DNA of 64,000 bases, taken from contig JANYDK010000008.1 in the NCBI GenBank assembly GCA_025363655.1, forward strand, positions 1 through 64,000, written 5' to 3'. Under the pieces are notes generated by a model, which was not told the origin of the DNA, ran no database searches, and saw only the letters and a program-made list of their open reading frames with translations. Positions within the stretch are counted from its first letter, which is position 1, and the number at the start of each line of letters is the position of its first letter. The translations under genes were made by a program, and so were the position numbers. Shown piece by piece: positions 57,374 to 64,000 of this stretch. This stretch comes from Deltaproteobacteria bacterium (lineage in GTDB: Bacteria; Myxococcota_A; Polyangia; Polyangiales; JADJMO01).

Positions 57374-59215
57374 ATGACGGAAGCCGAAGAGACTTCCCCG
57401 CTGCGCCGGCAATGGAAGGGCGTCCGCGTAGGCCCCTACCAAATCGAACGCGTGCTCGGGCACGGCGCGACGTCGACCGTGTTCGAGGCCAAGCACGTCG
57501 CGCTCGGCCGCCCGGTGGCGGTCAAGCTCCTCCACGAGCACCTCGCCGGCGACGAGCGTCTTCGTCAACGCTTCCTCCGCGAGGGGCGCATCGCTTCGCA
57601 GATTCGTCATCCCAACGTGGTCGACGTCCTCGACGTCGGTGAGCACGACGGCATCCCCTTCCTCGTGATGGAGCTCCTCGACGGCGCCGACCTCGCCAGT
57701 TGGCTCCGCGCGCACGGACGCCTCAGCCCGAGTGAGGCCGTCGGCACCGTGCTCCCGCTCGCCTCGGCGCTCGTCGCCGCGCACACGATGGGCACGTTGC
57801 ACCGAGATTTGAAGCCTGGAAATGTCGTCCTCTCGCACGACGCGCGCGGCGACCTTCTGCCCAAGCTCGTCGACTTCGGGCTCAGCAAGCGGCGCGGCGG
57901 CGACTCGTCGATTCAACTCACGCAAGGTGACGCGGTGCTCGGTACGCTCGGCTACATGGCGCCCGAGCAGCTCATCGGTGGGCTCCACGCCGACGAGCGG
58001 AGCGATCAATACGGCCTCGCCGCCATCCTCTACGAGTGCCTCGTCGCCTCGCCGCCCTACAGCGGCGCGACGGTGCAAGATCTTCTCGAGACCATCCGCG
58101 CGCGCGCCGTCGAGTCCACGCGCATCATCGCGCCGGAGGTGCCGCCCGAGCTCGACGTCATCGTCCTCCGCGCCCTCTCGCACGATCGGGAAGCGCGCTT
58201 CGACGACGTTCGCGAGTTCGGTGCCGCGCTCCTTCCCTTCGCCGATTCGGCGACGCGGCACCTCTGGGCGCGCGATTTCGTCGGGCGCGCCGAGCTCCAC
58301 CGGCGTCCCTCGGATGGCGCCGTCGTCTCCGCCACCCCGACCGTCGTCGATCGCGAGCCGGCGAAGACGCCGAGCGTGTCGGAAGTGAAAATCGTACGTG
58401 AAAAGCTGGTCGATTCGCCGCCGCCGTCACCGCCGAAGCCGAGCGAGAAGGTGATCGCGCGGGGGCTGCCCCCGACCATGCCGGTGTCGACCACGCCGGT
58501 GACGACGACGACTCCGCAGCCGCCTCCCGTCTCTCTCCGTCGCGCGACCTCGACGCCGGAGCTTCGGGCGGTCGACCCGGTCGTCTCTGGGCCGAGGTTC
58601 GCGGTGGCGCCGCTCCCGGTGCCCGCGGGAACGAGCAAGTTTCGCATGAAGGGCGTCCTCTATCGCGGGCTCGTCCTCGGTATCGAACACCGCGTGCCAG
58701 GCGGTATCGAAGCCTTCGCCGAGGGTTTCGCCGACGCCTCCCTCCGCGCCTTCGTGCGGCAGTCGTTCCTCGCATCGAGCTTCTACGACGCGCTCCCGAT
58801 GTACCCGCTCATGCAGGCGATGTCGGTGGCGCTGCACGTGCCTTTCGAGCGCTTCATCGTCGAGACCTCGGCCGCGCAGGCCCGCCTCGACGCCAAGGGC
58901 GTCTATCGGACGATGCTCTCCGACAGCAACGGCGACCTCCGCGGTCGTCTCGTGCGTTGGGCGCAACGTCACTACGACTTCGGTCAGTCCGAGGTCGAGC
59001 AAGTGCAGCCGGGATACGTCATCCTCCGGCGCATCGGCTACCCGACGTACATTTTGCCGTGGTTCGTCGCCTCCCAGGCCGAGTACATCGCCGAGGTCGC
59101 CCGCCTCAGCGGTCTACCGTCGGTCGCCGTGCGCACCTTCGGCATCTCGTCGGTCGAACGCTTCGCCGACTTGCCCGTCTCGCAGTTCGAGACCGAAGTG
59201 ACCTGGAAACTCTAG
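57374..59215 (+). CDS. Ser/Thr protein kinase with C-terminal DUF2378-like domain
   Basis: 613 aa. Kinase domain about 22-285: G-H-G-A-T-S-T-V-F, K51, catalytic D145 in H-R-D-L-K-P-G-N, D167 in D-F-G. Pro/Ser/Thr linker (about 310-410). The last 190 residues (M-K-G-V-L-Y-R-G-L, then A-S-S-F-Y-D-A-L-P-M-Y-P-L, G-V-Y-R-T-M-L and V-R-W-A-Q-R-H-Y-D-F-G) resemble the TIGR02265/DUF2378 domain restricted to myxobacteria. There is no transmembrane helix, so this kinase should be cytoplasmic, unlike the 30.8-kb one. It converges with a small membrane protein gene, the stops sharing C-T-A-G. Confidence 0.9.
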   Translation: MTEAEETSPLRRQWKGVRVGPYQIERVLGHGATSTVFEAKHVALGRPVAVKLLHEHLAGDERLRQRFLREGRIASQIRHPNVVDVLDVGEHDGIPFLVMELLDGADLASWLRAHGRLSPSEAVGTVLPLASALVAAHTMGTLHRDLKPGNVVLSHDARGDLLPKLVDFGLSKRRGGDSSIQLTQGDAVLGTLGYMAPEQLIGGLHADERSDQYGLAAILYECLVASPPYSGATVQDLLETIRARAVESTRIIAPEVPPELDVIVLRALSHDREARFDDVREFGAALLPFADSATRHLWARDFVGRAELHRRPSDGAVVSATPTVVDREPAKTPSVSEVKIVREKLVDSPPPSPPKPSEKVIARGLPPTMPVSTTPVTTTTPQPPPVSLRRATSTPELRAVDPVVSGPRFAVAPLPVPAGTSKFRMKGVLYRGLVLGIEHRVPGGIEAFAEGFADASLRAFVRQSFLASSFYDALPMYPLMQAMSVALHVPFERFIVETSAAQARLDAKGVYRTMLSDSNGDLRGRLVRWAQRHYDFGQSEVEQVQPGYVILRRIGYPTYILPWFVASQAEYIAEVARLSGLPSVAVRTFGISSVERFADLPVSQFETEVTWKL

Positions 59216-59400
59216 AGCCGAAGGCCGTTCTTCACCCGGTGACGCCACCAGTCCCAGCCGAGAACGGCCGTGGGAATGGCCCCGACCACTGCCAGCGGCC
59301 ACGCCACCACCACGCCGACGGTGACGGCGGCGGCACCGACCACGGTGGTCACCACCGCTTTTCGCTTCGACTCTGCCTGCGCATCTTTTCGACTAGCCAT
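59212..59400 (-). CDS. Small membrane protein
   Basis: 62 aa. A basic N-terminus (A-S-R-K-D-A-Q-A-E-S-K-R-K) is followed by one or two hydrophobic helices (V-V-T-T-V-V-G-A-A-A-V-T-V-G-V-V and P-L-A-V-V-G-A-I-P-T-A-V-L-G) and W-D-W-W-R-H-R at the end. Function unknown. It lies downstream of a DUF4388 gene, same direction, after 77 bases. The stop overlaps the kinase stop on the other strand. Confidence 0.5.
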   Translation of the reverse strand: MASRKDAQAESKRKAVVTTVVGAAAVTVGVVVAWPLAVVGAIPTAVLGWDWWRHRVKNGLRL

Positions 59401-59477
59401 CTCCCGAAGAAGAGTGCGTCCGCCAAGGCCGTTGCGCAATCCCAGGGGCGCCGGCGACGGCCGGGGATGAGGCAGCC

Positions 59478-60905
59478 CTACCGATGGCGAAGTACCAGTA
59501 GGTAGTAGGCGAGCAACACCAGCGTGGCGGCGACGACCATTGCCGTTGCCAAGCCGACGTACGAACGAGGTGGCGGCGGTGCGCCATCGCCGATGCGCGA
59601 GTGCAACGCCGGCGGGACGGGGGAGGGCAGGGGGGTGAAACCGCGCCGCGCGACCGGATTTCCCCGCACGCCGCTCTGTCGCAGCGCACGCGCCGCTTCG
59701 GAGTTGGTGGCGTTGATCCCCTGCGCCGCGCGATAGTCGGCGCGCGCGGCCTCGACGCGTCCGGCGCATTGGTGGAGCGACGCGCGATAGACGAGCGCAC
59801 GATCGTCTTGGGGATCGTCGGCGATCGCCGAATCGAGGAGCGCGAGCGCCCGTCCGTCGGCATCTTCGGGCTTGCGCACCGCGAGGATGTGGCCGAGGAG
59901 CGCGCGAAAGGACGGCGTCTCCGGATCGTTCTCGGTGGCACGCGTGGCCAGCTCTTCGGCCTCTTCCAGCTTGCCCGCCCGCAACAAGAGCTCGGCCTCG
60001 CGCGCATCGTCGGCGGCGCCGACCTGCCTCTTGACGACGTCGGTGCGCGCCTTCCCGACGCCGCGCCCGAGGGAGCTGTCGCGCAACGAAGACGTCGATT
60101 CGGGCGGCAATTCGACGTCGAGCGGATAGCTCCCGCGTCCATCGTCGAGGTGATGCGAAACCCCGAGCGCATAGAGCAGCGCGCGGATCGTGTCGGTCGG
60201 TGCCAACGTCGAATGAAGGAGCGAACCGTACGTCGCCGTCGACTGCTTGATTCGTTCGAGGACCGCGAGCTCGGCGTCCGCGAGCTCGAAGCGTTCGGGC
60301 TCGGCGGCGCCATGGAGCTTTGCGGGGAGCTCGGCGCGCTCTTCGAGGAAGGCATCGACGCGGCGGCGATCGGGCCAAGCGCGCACGAGCGCGAGGAGCG
60401 CGGCGAGCGGATCGCACATCGTCGCGTTGGTCGGCGCACCGTCGTCGAGGAGGTCGCTGTTGCTGTGGAACTCGTAGCTGCCACCTTCCGGCACCGTGGC
60501 GACGCGGCGCAATCGCACCATCGTCTGCTCACGGAGCGCCTCGAGGAGCACGCGTCGATCGATGATGCGCTCGCTCACGAGTTGCTGACCGATGCGCGCT
60601 TTCGCCGCGGCTGCGCGCGAGACGGCGGCCTCGATGTCGACGTTGGCGAGGACGCCATAGCGCACCAACATCTCGCCGAGCGGGGCGACCAACTTCGCGG
60701 TGCGGACTCGCGTCGGCGCTCCTTCCGAGAAGACCACCACGTCGACGTCACCGCTCGGCGCGATGAGCACCAGCGAACCGCTCAGACGGTGATCGATGAT
60801 GTCGACGAAGAGGAGGGGCAACGGCCACGAAGCGAGCTTGCCGGTGGGGCCGCGTTCGCCGTGCGCGATGCGATACGAAGGACGATTTTCGACGAAACCG
60901 CTCAT
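59478..60905 (-). CDS. DUF4388-TPR protein with C-terminal membrane anchor
   Basis: 475 aa. N-terminal DUF4388-like domain (about 20-150: L-L-F-V-D-I-I-D-H-R-L-S-G-S-L-V-L, then L-V-R-Y-G-V-L and I-G-Q-Q-L-V-S-E), a helical middle, TPR-like repeats (A-E-L-L-L-R-A-G-K-L-E-E-A-E-E-L-A, about 320-410) and a C-terminal transmembrane helix (G-L-A-T-A-M-V-V-A-A-T-L-V-L-L-A-Y-Y). Similar proteins occur in deltaproteobacteria near motility and kinase genes, but a function is not known. Its start overlaps the VanZ-like stop by ATGA. Confidence 0.8.
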   Translation of the reverse strand: MSGFVENRPSYRIAHGERGPTGKLASWPLPLLFVDIIDHRLSGSLVLIAPSGDVDVVVFSEGAPTRVRTAKLVAPLGEMLVRYGVLANVDIEAAVSRAAAAKARIGQQLVSERIIDRRVLLEALREQTMVRLRRVATVPEGGSYEFHSNSDLLDDGAPTNATMCDPLAALLALVRAWPDRRRVDAFLEERAELPAKLHGAAEPERFELADAELAVLERIKQSTATYGSLLHSTLAPTDTIRALLYALGVSHHLDDGRGSYPLDVELPPESTSSLRDSSLGRGVGKARTDVVKRQVGAADDAREAELLLRAGKLEEAEELATRATENDPETPSFRALLGHILAVRKPEDADGRALALLDSAIADDPQDDRALVYRASLHQCAGRVEAARADYRAAQGINATNSEAARALRQSGVRGNPVARRGFTPLPSPVPPALHSRIGDGAPPPPRSYVGLATAMVVAATLVLLAYYLLVLRHR

Positions 60906-61306
60906 CGCGCACCAGGCTCGGCGCGCAGGCTTCCGCGAGCCCACGCGCGACTCTCGACGAGCAGGACCACCGAGAGCGCCACCATGTCGACGCAGAGGTC
61001 GAAGAGCTCGGGCTTGCCGAGGAGACGGTGCCCACTCGCCGCCTGCGCGCTCTCTTGCAGCAAGCCGACCAGCGCGACCCCCGCGAAGGCGACGAGGCGA
61101 CGACGACCCGACGCCATCAGGAGAATCACCGCGAGGCTGCCGTAGAGCACCAGATGCGCGCTGATGTGGAAGACCTCGGAGGCGATCATGGTCCCGAGGA
61201 TTCGGTTGGTCGGTCGGAACGACTGTAGCCAGATCGCGCCACCGATGATCGCCAGCCCGAGAGCGGCTGCGATCGAGAAGAGTCCGGTGCGGCGCGGCGT
61301 GGCCAT
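60902..61306 (-). CDS. VanZ-like membrane protein
   Basis: 134 aa from ATG 61306 (ATG 61399 adds 31 unhydrophobic residues). Four hydrophobic segments with the VanZ-type block L-L-Q-E-S-A-Q-A-A-S-G-H-R and D-L-C-V-D-M-V-A-L near the end. VanZ-type proteins are small integral membrane proteins sometimes linked to glycopeptide tolerance, but this short form cannot be assigned a role. It overlaps the DUF4388 gene by four bases. Confidence 0.65.
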   Translation of the reverse strand: MATPRRTGLFSIAAALGLAIIGGAIWLQSFRPTNRILGTMIASEVFHISAHLVLYGSLAVILLMASGRRRLVAFAGVALVGLLQESAQAASGHRLLGKPELFDLCVDMVALSVVLLVESRAWARGSLRAEPGAR

Positions 61307-61486
61307 CCGATCGACAACCTCCCAAGGCGGCGCCCCGTCGGCAAGTCGCCCCGAGTTTTCGGCGAGAAACGCTCCAGAAGCGGGGAGCGCCGTCGGCACG
61401 AAGTGAATCCTTCGTCGCCCGCTCGCAACGTAGTGGGCAGCGAGGACGCACGGTGCGTCCGCCTCATTCCATGCCGCCTACGCGGT

Positions 61487-61492
61487 AGGAGG
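61487..61492 (+). promoter_or_regulatory. Strong Shine-Dalgarno site
   Basis: A-G-G-A-G-G lies five bases before the ATG at 61498 and fixes the start of the small secreted protein. Confidence 0.65.
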
Positions 61493-61497
61493 TCGAG

Positions 61498-62046
61498 ATG
61501 CGTGCACGAAAGCTCGGACTGGCGACTTGGATCATGGTCGGACTCGGACCGCTGGCGATGGAGGCTTCGGCGGCGCCTCCCGAGGGCACGGTCAGCGTCG
61601 CCGCGAAGCCCCCGCCGCCGTCGGTCGATGCAGCCGAAGCGGCCGTCGCGCGCGTCGACGGCGCCAAGGCTCGCGTGCGTCACATGCTCGACGAAGCGCG
61701 CCGCGAGAAGGACGTCGTCAAGACGGTTTGTCTGAGCGACAAGCTCGCGCAGCTGCAGGTGGCGTCGAAGTCGATGCGCGATCGGACGAGCTCACTGAAA
61801 TCGGCGATCACGCGCGGCGACATCGATCTCGCGAACCACGAGACGTCGGTTCTCGCCGTGCTTCGTCAGCGTGGTGAGGTGCTCGAGGGCGAGGCGAGCG
61901 TGTGCATCGGCGAACCGATTCTCCGGGCCGGCAGCTTCGACAGCAAGGTCTACGTCGACCCCAACATCGCGCCTGTCGACCCGGGATTGCCGGGCGAATC
62001 GATCGTCGTCATCGTCCCGCCGCTGCCGGCGAGCGGCTTCAAGTAG
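61498..62046 (+). CDS. Secreted helical protein
   Basis: 182 aa. Signal peptide with cleavage near A-S-A, a Pro-rich spacer, then a long amphipathic helix region (A-E-A-A-V-A-R-V-D-G-A-K-A-R-V-R, M-L-D-E-A-R-R-E-K-D) with C-L-S-D and C-I-G-E-P, so one disulphide is possible. It closes with P-L-P-A-S-G-F-K. Function unknown. The strong ribosome site suggests high expression. It converges with the Cys-rich surface protein gene after a 63-base gap. Confidence 0.7.
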   Translation: MRARKLGLATWIMVGLGPLAMEASAAPPEGTVSVAAKPPPPSVDAAEAAVARVDGAKARVRHMLDEARREKDVVKTVCLSDKLAQLQVASKSMRDRTSSLKSAITRGDIDLANHETSVLAVLRQRGEVLEGEASVCIGEPILRAGSFDSKVYVDPNIAPVDPGLPGESIVVIVPPLPASGFK

Positions 62047-62109
62047 CTTCGGCAACCTCGCGAAGCGAGATGGATCGAAGCGGCCGAAGTTGCGCAGCAA
62101 CCTTTGGCT

Positions 62110-64000
62110 TCAACCCGTGCGCTGACGACGGCGACGCAGCGCGAAGGCCGCGGCGCCGAAGAGGAAGACGAGCCCGTCCGTGGCCGCGTTCGAGCGACCC
62201 GTCGTGCGACAGGCGCAGTCGCCGTTCTCGTTGAGGCCGTCGTCGCCGCCATCGGCGCCGCCCTCTCCACCACCGCCGTCGGCCGTCGACGCATCGCCGG
62301 CAGCATCGGCCCGTGCGCCGTCGGGAGCGCCGCCGTCGGTGCCGCCGCCATCGGGCGGACCCGAGTCGGGGGCCACGGCGGTGTCGTCGACCGCAGTGTC
62401 CGGCGTGATGAGACCCGTGTCGGCGGGACCCGCGTCACAAGCGGCCGGCGTGCAGTTGGCCGGATCGGACCCGTCGCACGTCGTCGGGCAACCGTCGCTG
62501 TCGCCGCAAGCCTTGCGAGCGCCGTGCGGCGGGCCGGTGATCGTCAGGCAGGTGCCGAGCTTGACGTCGCAAGCTTCGCACTGCGAATTGCAGGCCCGAT
62601 CGCAACAGACGCCGTCGACGCAGAAGCCCGTCGTGCACTCCTTGTCGCCAGCGCACGAGGCGCCGACGATCGAGCGCGGGACGCAGGCGCCGGCGTCGCA
62701 GAAGTATCCAGCCGAGCAATCGCCGTCGATGGCGCAGGTGGCGTTGCAAGCCGTGGAGGCCGCGTTGCACCCGAAGGGCGTGCAGACCTGGACCTTGGGG
62801 AGCGGGCAGTTGCCCTTGCCGTCGCAGCTGGCCGGCAGCGTGGCGACGCCGCTCGAGCAGTTGCCCGTTCGGCAACTGGTGCTCGGGTAGGCGCAGAGCG
62901 CTAGGGTCGCGCCGTCACAAGCGCCGCCGCACGCCGTGCCGTCGGTGAGGCAAGGCGGACGACCACCGACGGGCGCGCCGGTGACCGCCGAGCAGGTGCC
63001 CTTGGTCGCCGCGAGATTGCAGGAGCCGCACTGCTCGGGGCAGTTGGTGTTGCAGCAGACGCCATCGATGCAGAAGCCCGAGGCGCACTGATTGGCGCCG
63101 GTGCAGGCGGTGCCGAGGGGGTTCTTCGGCGTGCAGGCGGCGCCGAGACAGTAGTAAGCCGCGATGCAGTCGCCATCGCCGGAACAGCCTGAATTGCAGG
63201 CCGTTTTCGCGACGTTGCAGGTCGACGGTGCGCAGTTGATCTGCGCTTGCGGGGTGCATCCACCGCCGCCGTTGCAGAGAGACGCCGGCGTCGCCTTGTC
63301 GCTGACGGTGTCGCAGGTCGGCGAGGAGCAGGTCGTCGTCGCGCCGGGGAAAGAGCAGTTCGAGCTCGACCCGCTGCACGAGCCGACGCACGAGCCGGTG
63401 CCGCCGCAGGATGCGCTGGTGCGCGTCAGGCCGGTGGTGAAGCTGCACGTGCCGCCCGTTCCCGCGCACGTCTCGCAGGCGCCGGCGCATGCACGGTTGC
63501 AACAGTTGCCGTCGACGCAGCTGCCCGAAATGCAGATCGAAGAAGAGCCGCAGCCGGTGCCGTTTCCGCAGCGCGTCTTGAGGTTGATCGACGTGCGGAT
63601 CGCGAAATTCTTCGTGTAGTCGTCGGTCGTCTGGTTGACGATCGTGTTGCCCCAGCCGTAGAGAATCGAGTCCGCGCAGTTCTTGTTCGGGGAATGCCAG
63701 ACGAAGCGGAAGCTCGCGGTTCCGCCGGCGCCGATGTCTTGTTTGATGGTGTGCGAGACCTGCGTCGTGCTCGCCGAGCAGCCCGGAGGCGAGGGCGTCG
63801 ACAGGTCGGAGCAGATCTGGTGGACGATGCCCGACCCTGATTTCAGGAGCCCGACGTCAGGTCCGTTCTCGGCCACGTTGAAGCCGACCCACGCGTGGTA
63901 GTTCGGCGTGACGTGGAAATCGATCGTCACGTCGGTGTTCGCGTCGACGTAGGTCGCGCCGCCGACAGCCACGGGATTGCCGCCGCTGATGACGTTGAAC
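62110..64000 (-). CDS. Cys-rich surface protein with MYXO-CTERM tail (partial)
   Basis: At least 629 codons are in the window and the frame continues past the right edge, so the N-terminus is missing; an in-window M at 63972 is not the start. A beta-rich segment (D-F-H-V-T-P-N-Y-H-A-W) precedes a long series of Cys-rich units. These include C-V-D-G-N-C-C, C-I-D-G-V-C-C and C-V-D-G-V-C-C, typical of myxobacterial disulphide-bonded surface proteins. The C-terminus has an Asp/Gly/Ala linker, then D-C-A-C-R-T-T, a hydrophobic helix and R-R-R-R. Function unknown; probably sorted to the cell surface. Confidence 0.85.
   Translation of the reverse strand, partial: FNVISGGNPVAVGGATYVDANTDVTIDFHVTPNYHAWVGFNVAENGPDVGLLKSGSGIVHQICSDLSTPSPPGCSASTTQVSHTIKQDIGAGGTASFRFVWHSPNKNCADSILYGWGNTIVNQTTDDYTKNFAIRTSINLKTRCGNGTGCGSSSICISGSCVDGNCCNRACAGACETCAGTGGTCSFTTGLTRTSASCGGTGSCVGSCSGSSSNCSFPGATTTCSSPTCDTVSDKATPASLCNGGGGCTPQAQINCAPSTCNVAKTACNSGCSGDGDCIAAYYCLGAACTPKNPLGTACTGANQCASGFCIDGVCCNTNCPEQCGSCNLAATKGTCSAVTGAPVGGRPPCLTDGTACGGACDGATLALCAYPSTSCRTGNCSSGVATLPASCDGKGNCPLPKVQVCTPFGCNAASTACNATCAIDGDCSAGYFCDAGACVPRSIVGASCAGDKECTTGFCVDGVCCDRACNSQCEACDVKLGTCLTITGPPHGARKACGDSDGCPTTCDGSDPANCTPAACDAGPADTGLITPDTAVDDTAVAPDSGPPDGGGTDGGAPDGARADAAGDASTADGGGGEGGADGGDDGLNENGDCACRTTGRSNAATDGLVFLFGAAAFALRRRRQRTG

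Overview
The window reads as chromosome of a large-genome, high-GC myxobacterium (Myxococcota, probably Polyangia). The signs are Asp/Thr-rich lipoproteins, two Ser/Thr protein kinases with extra C-terminal domains, AgmX/PglI-like C-terminal domains, hybrid histidine kinases, PilT ATPases, a DUF2330 protein, and C-terminal Cys/transmembrane/Arg sorting tails of the MYXO-CTERM type. Genus cannot be fixed from sequence alone. Nearly all coding regions show strong third-position G/C bias, so both strands carry long open shadow frames; I kept only frames with family motifs, plausible starts and sensible packing.

Region 1 (1-10.2 kb) looks accessory. It holds an IS3-type transposase remnant, a glycosyltransferase plus GH130 phosphorylase pair (stop and start abut), a large serine recombinase with an unknown 326-aa partner, fragments of small DNA-binding proteins, a small lipoprotein, an IS66-like fragment, and an N-terminally lost tyrosine integrase whose 3' end runs into a tRNA-Arg(CCG) gene. 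This fits a decayed island at the 3' end of that tRNA.

Region 2 (10.2-20.4 kb) is core-like: a TrmB-type regulator, a PAS hybrid histidine kinase, a reductive pyrimidine catabolism operon (nitrilase-type amidohydrolase, an uncharacterised 266-aa protein, dihydropyrimidinase), a ferritin-like lipoprotein, an AraC regulator coupled to a VOC protein, and tandem paralogous membrane proteins.

Region 3 (20.5-34.8 kb) has a giant TPR protein, several secreted lipoproteins, an acyl-ACP-thioesterase-like double hotdog protein, and the most interesting locus: a truncated-haemoglobin lipoprotein divergent from a tightly overlapping set of kinase, two c-type cytochrome-like lipoproteins and an outer-membrane barrel that itself carries a CxxCH motif. 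It looks like an envelope haem or electron-transfer module with its own kinase.

Region 4 (34.8-50 kb) has an acyl-CoA synthetase, an Mpo1-like protein, a hybrid histidine kinase, a Tat-type flavin amine oxidase, a GH5 hydrolase, two adjacent PilT-type ATPases, DUF2330, SpoVR, a barrel protein and a duplicated-domain lipoprotein.

Region 5 (50-64 kb) has a stand-alone receiver, an ETF-beta lysine methyltransferase-like enzyme, a propeller-type lipoprotein, YeaH, a double GNAT protein, a methyltransferase, an aldo/keto reductase, a second kinase, a DUF4388-TPR protein overlapping a VanZ-like protein, and a Cys-rich MYXO-CTERM surface protein that runs off the right edge. Short tandem repeats that begin at or overlap stop codons recur at four places.
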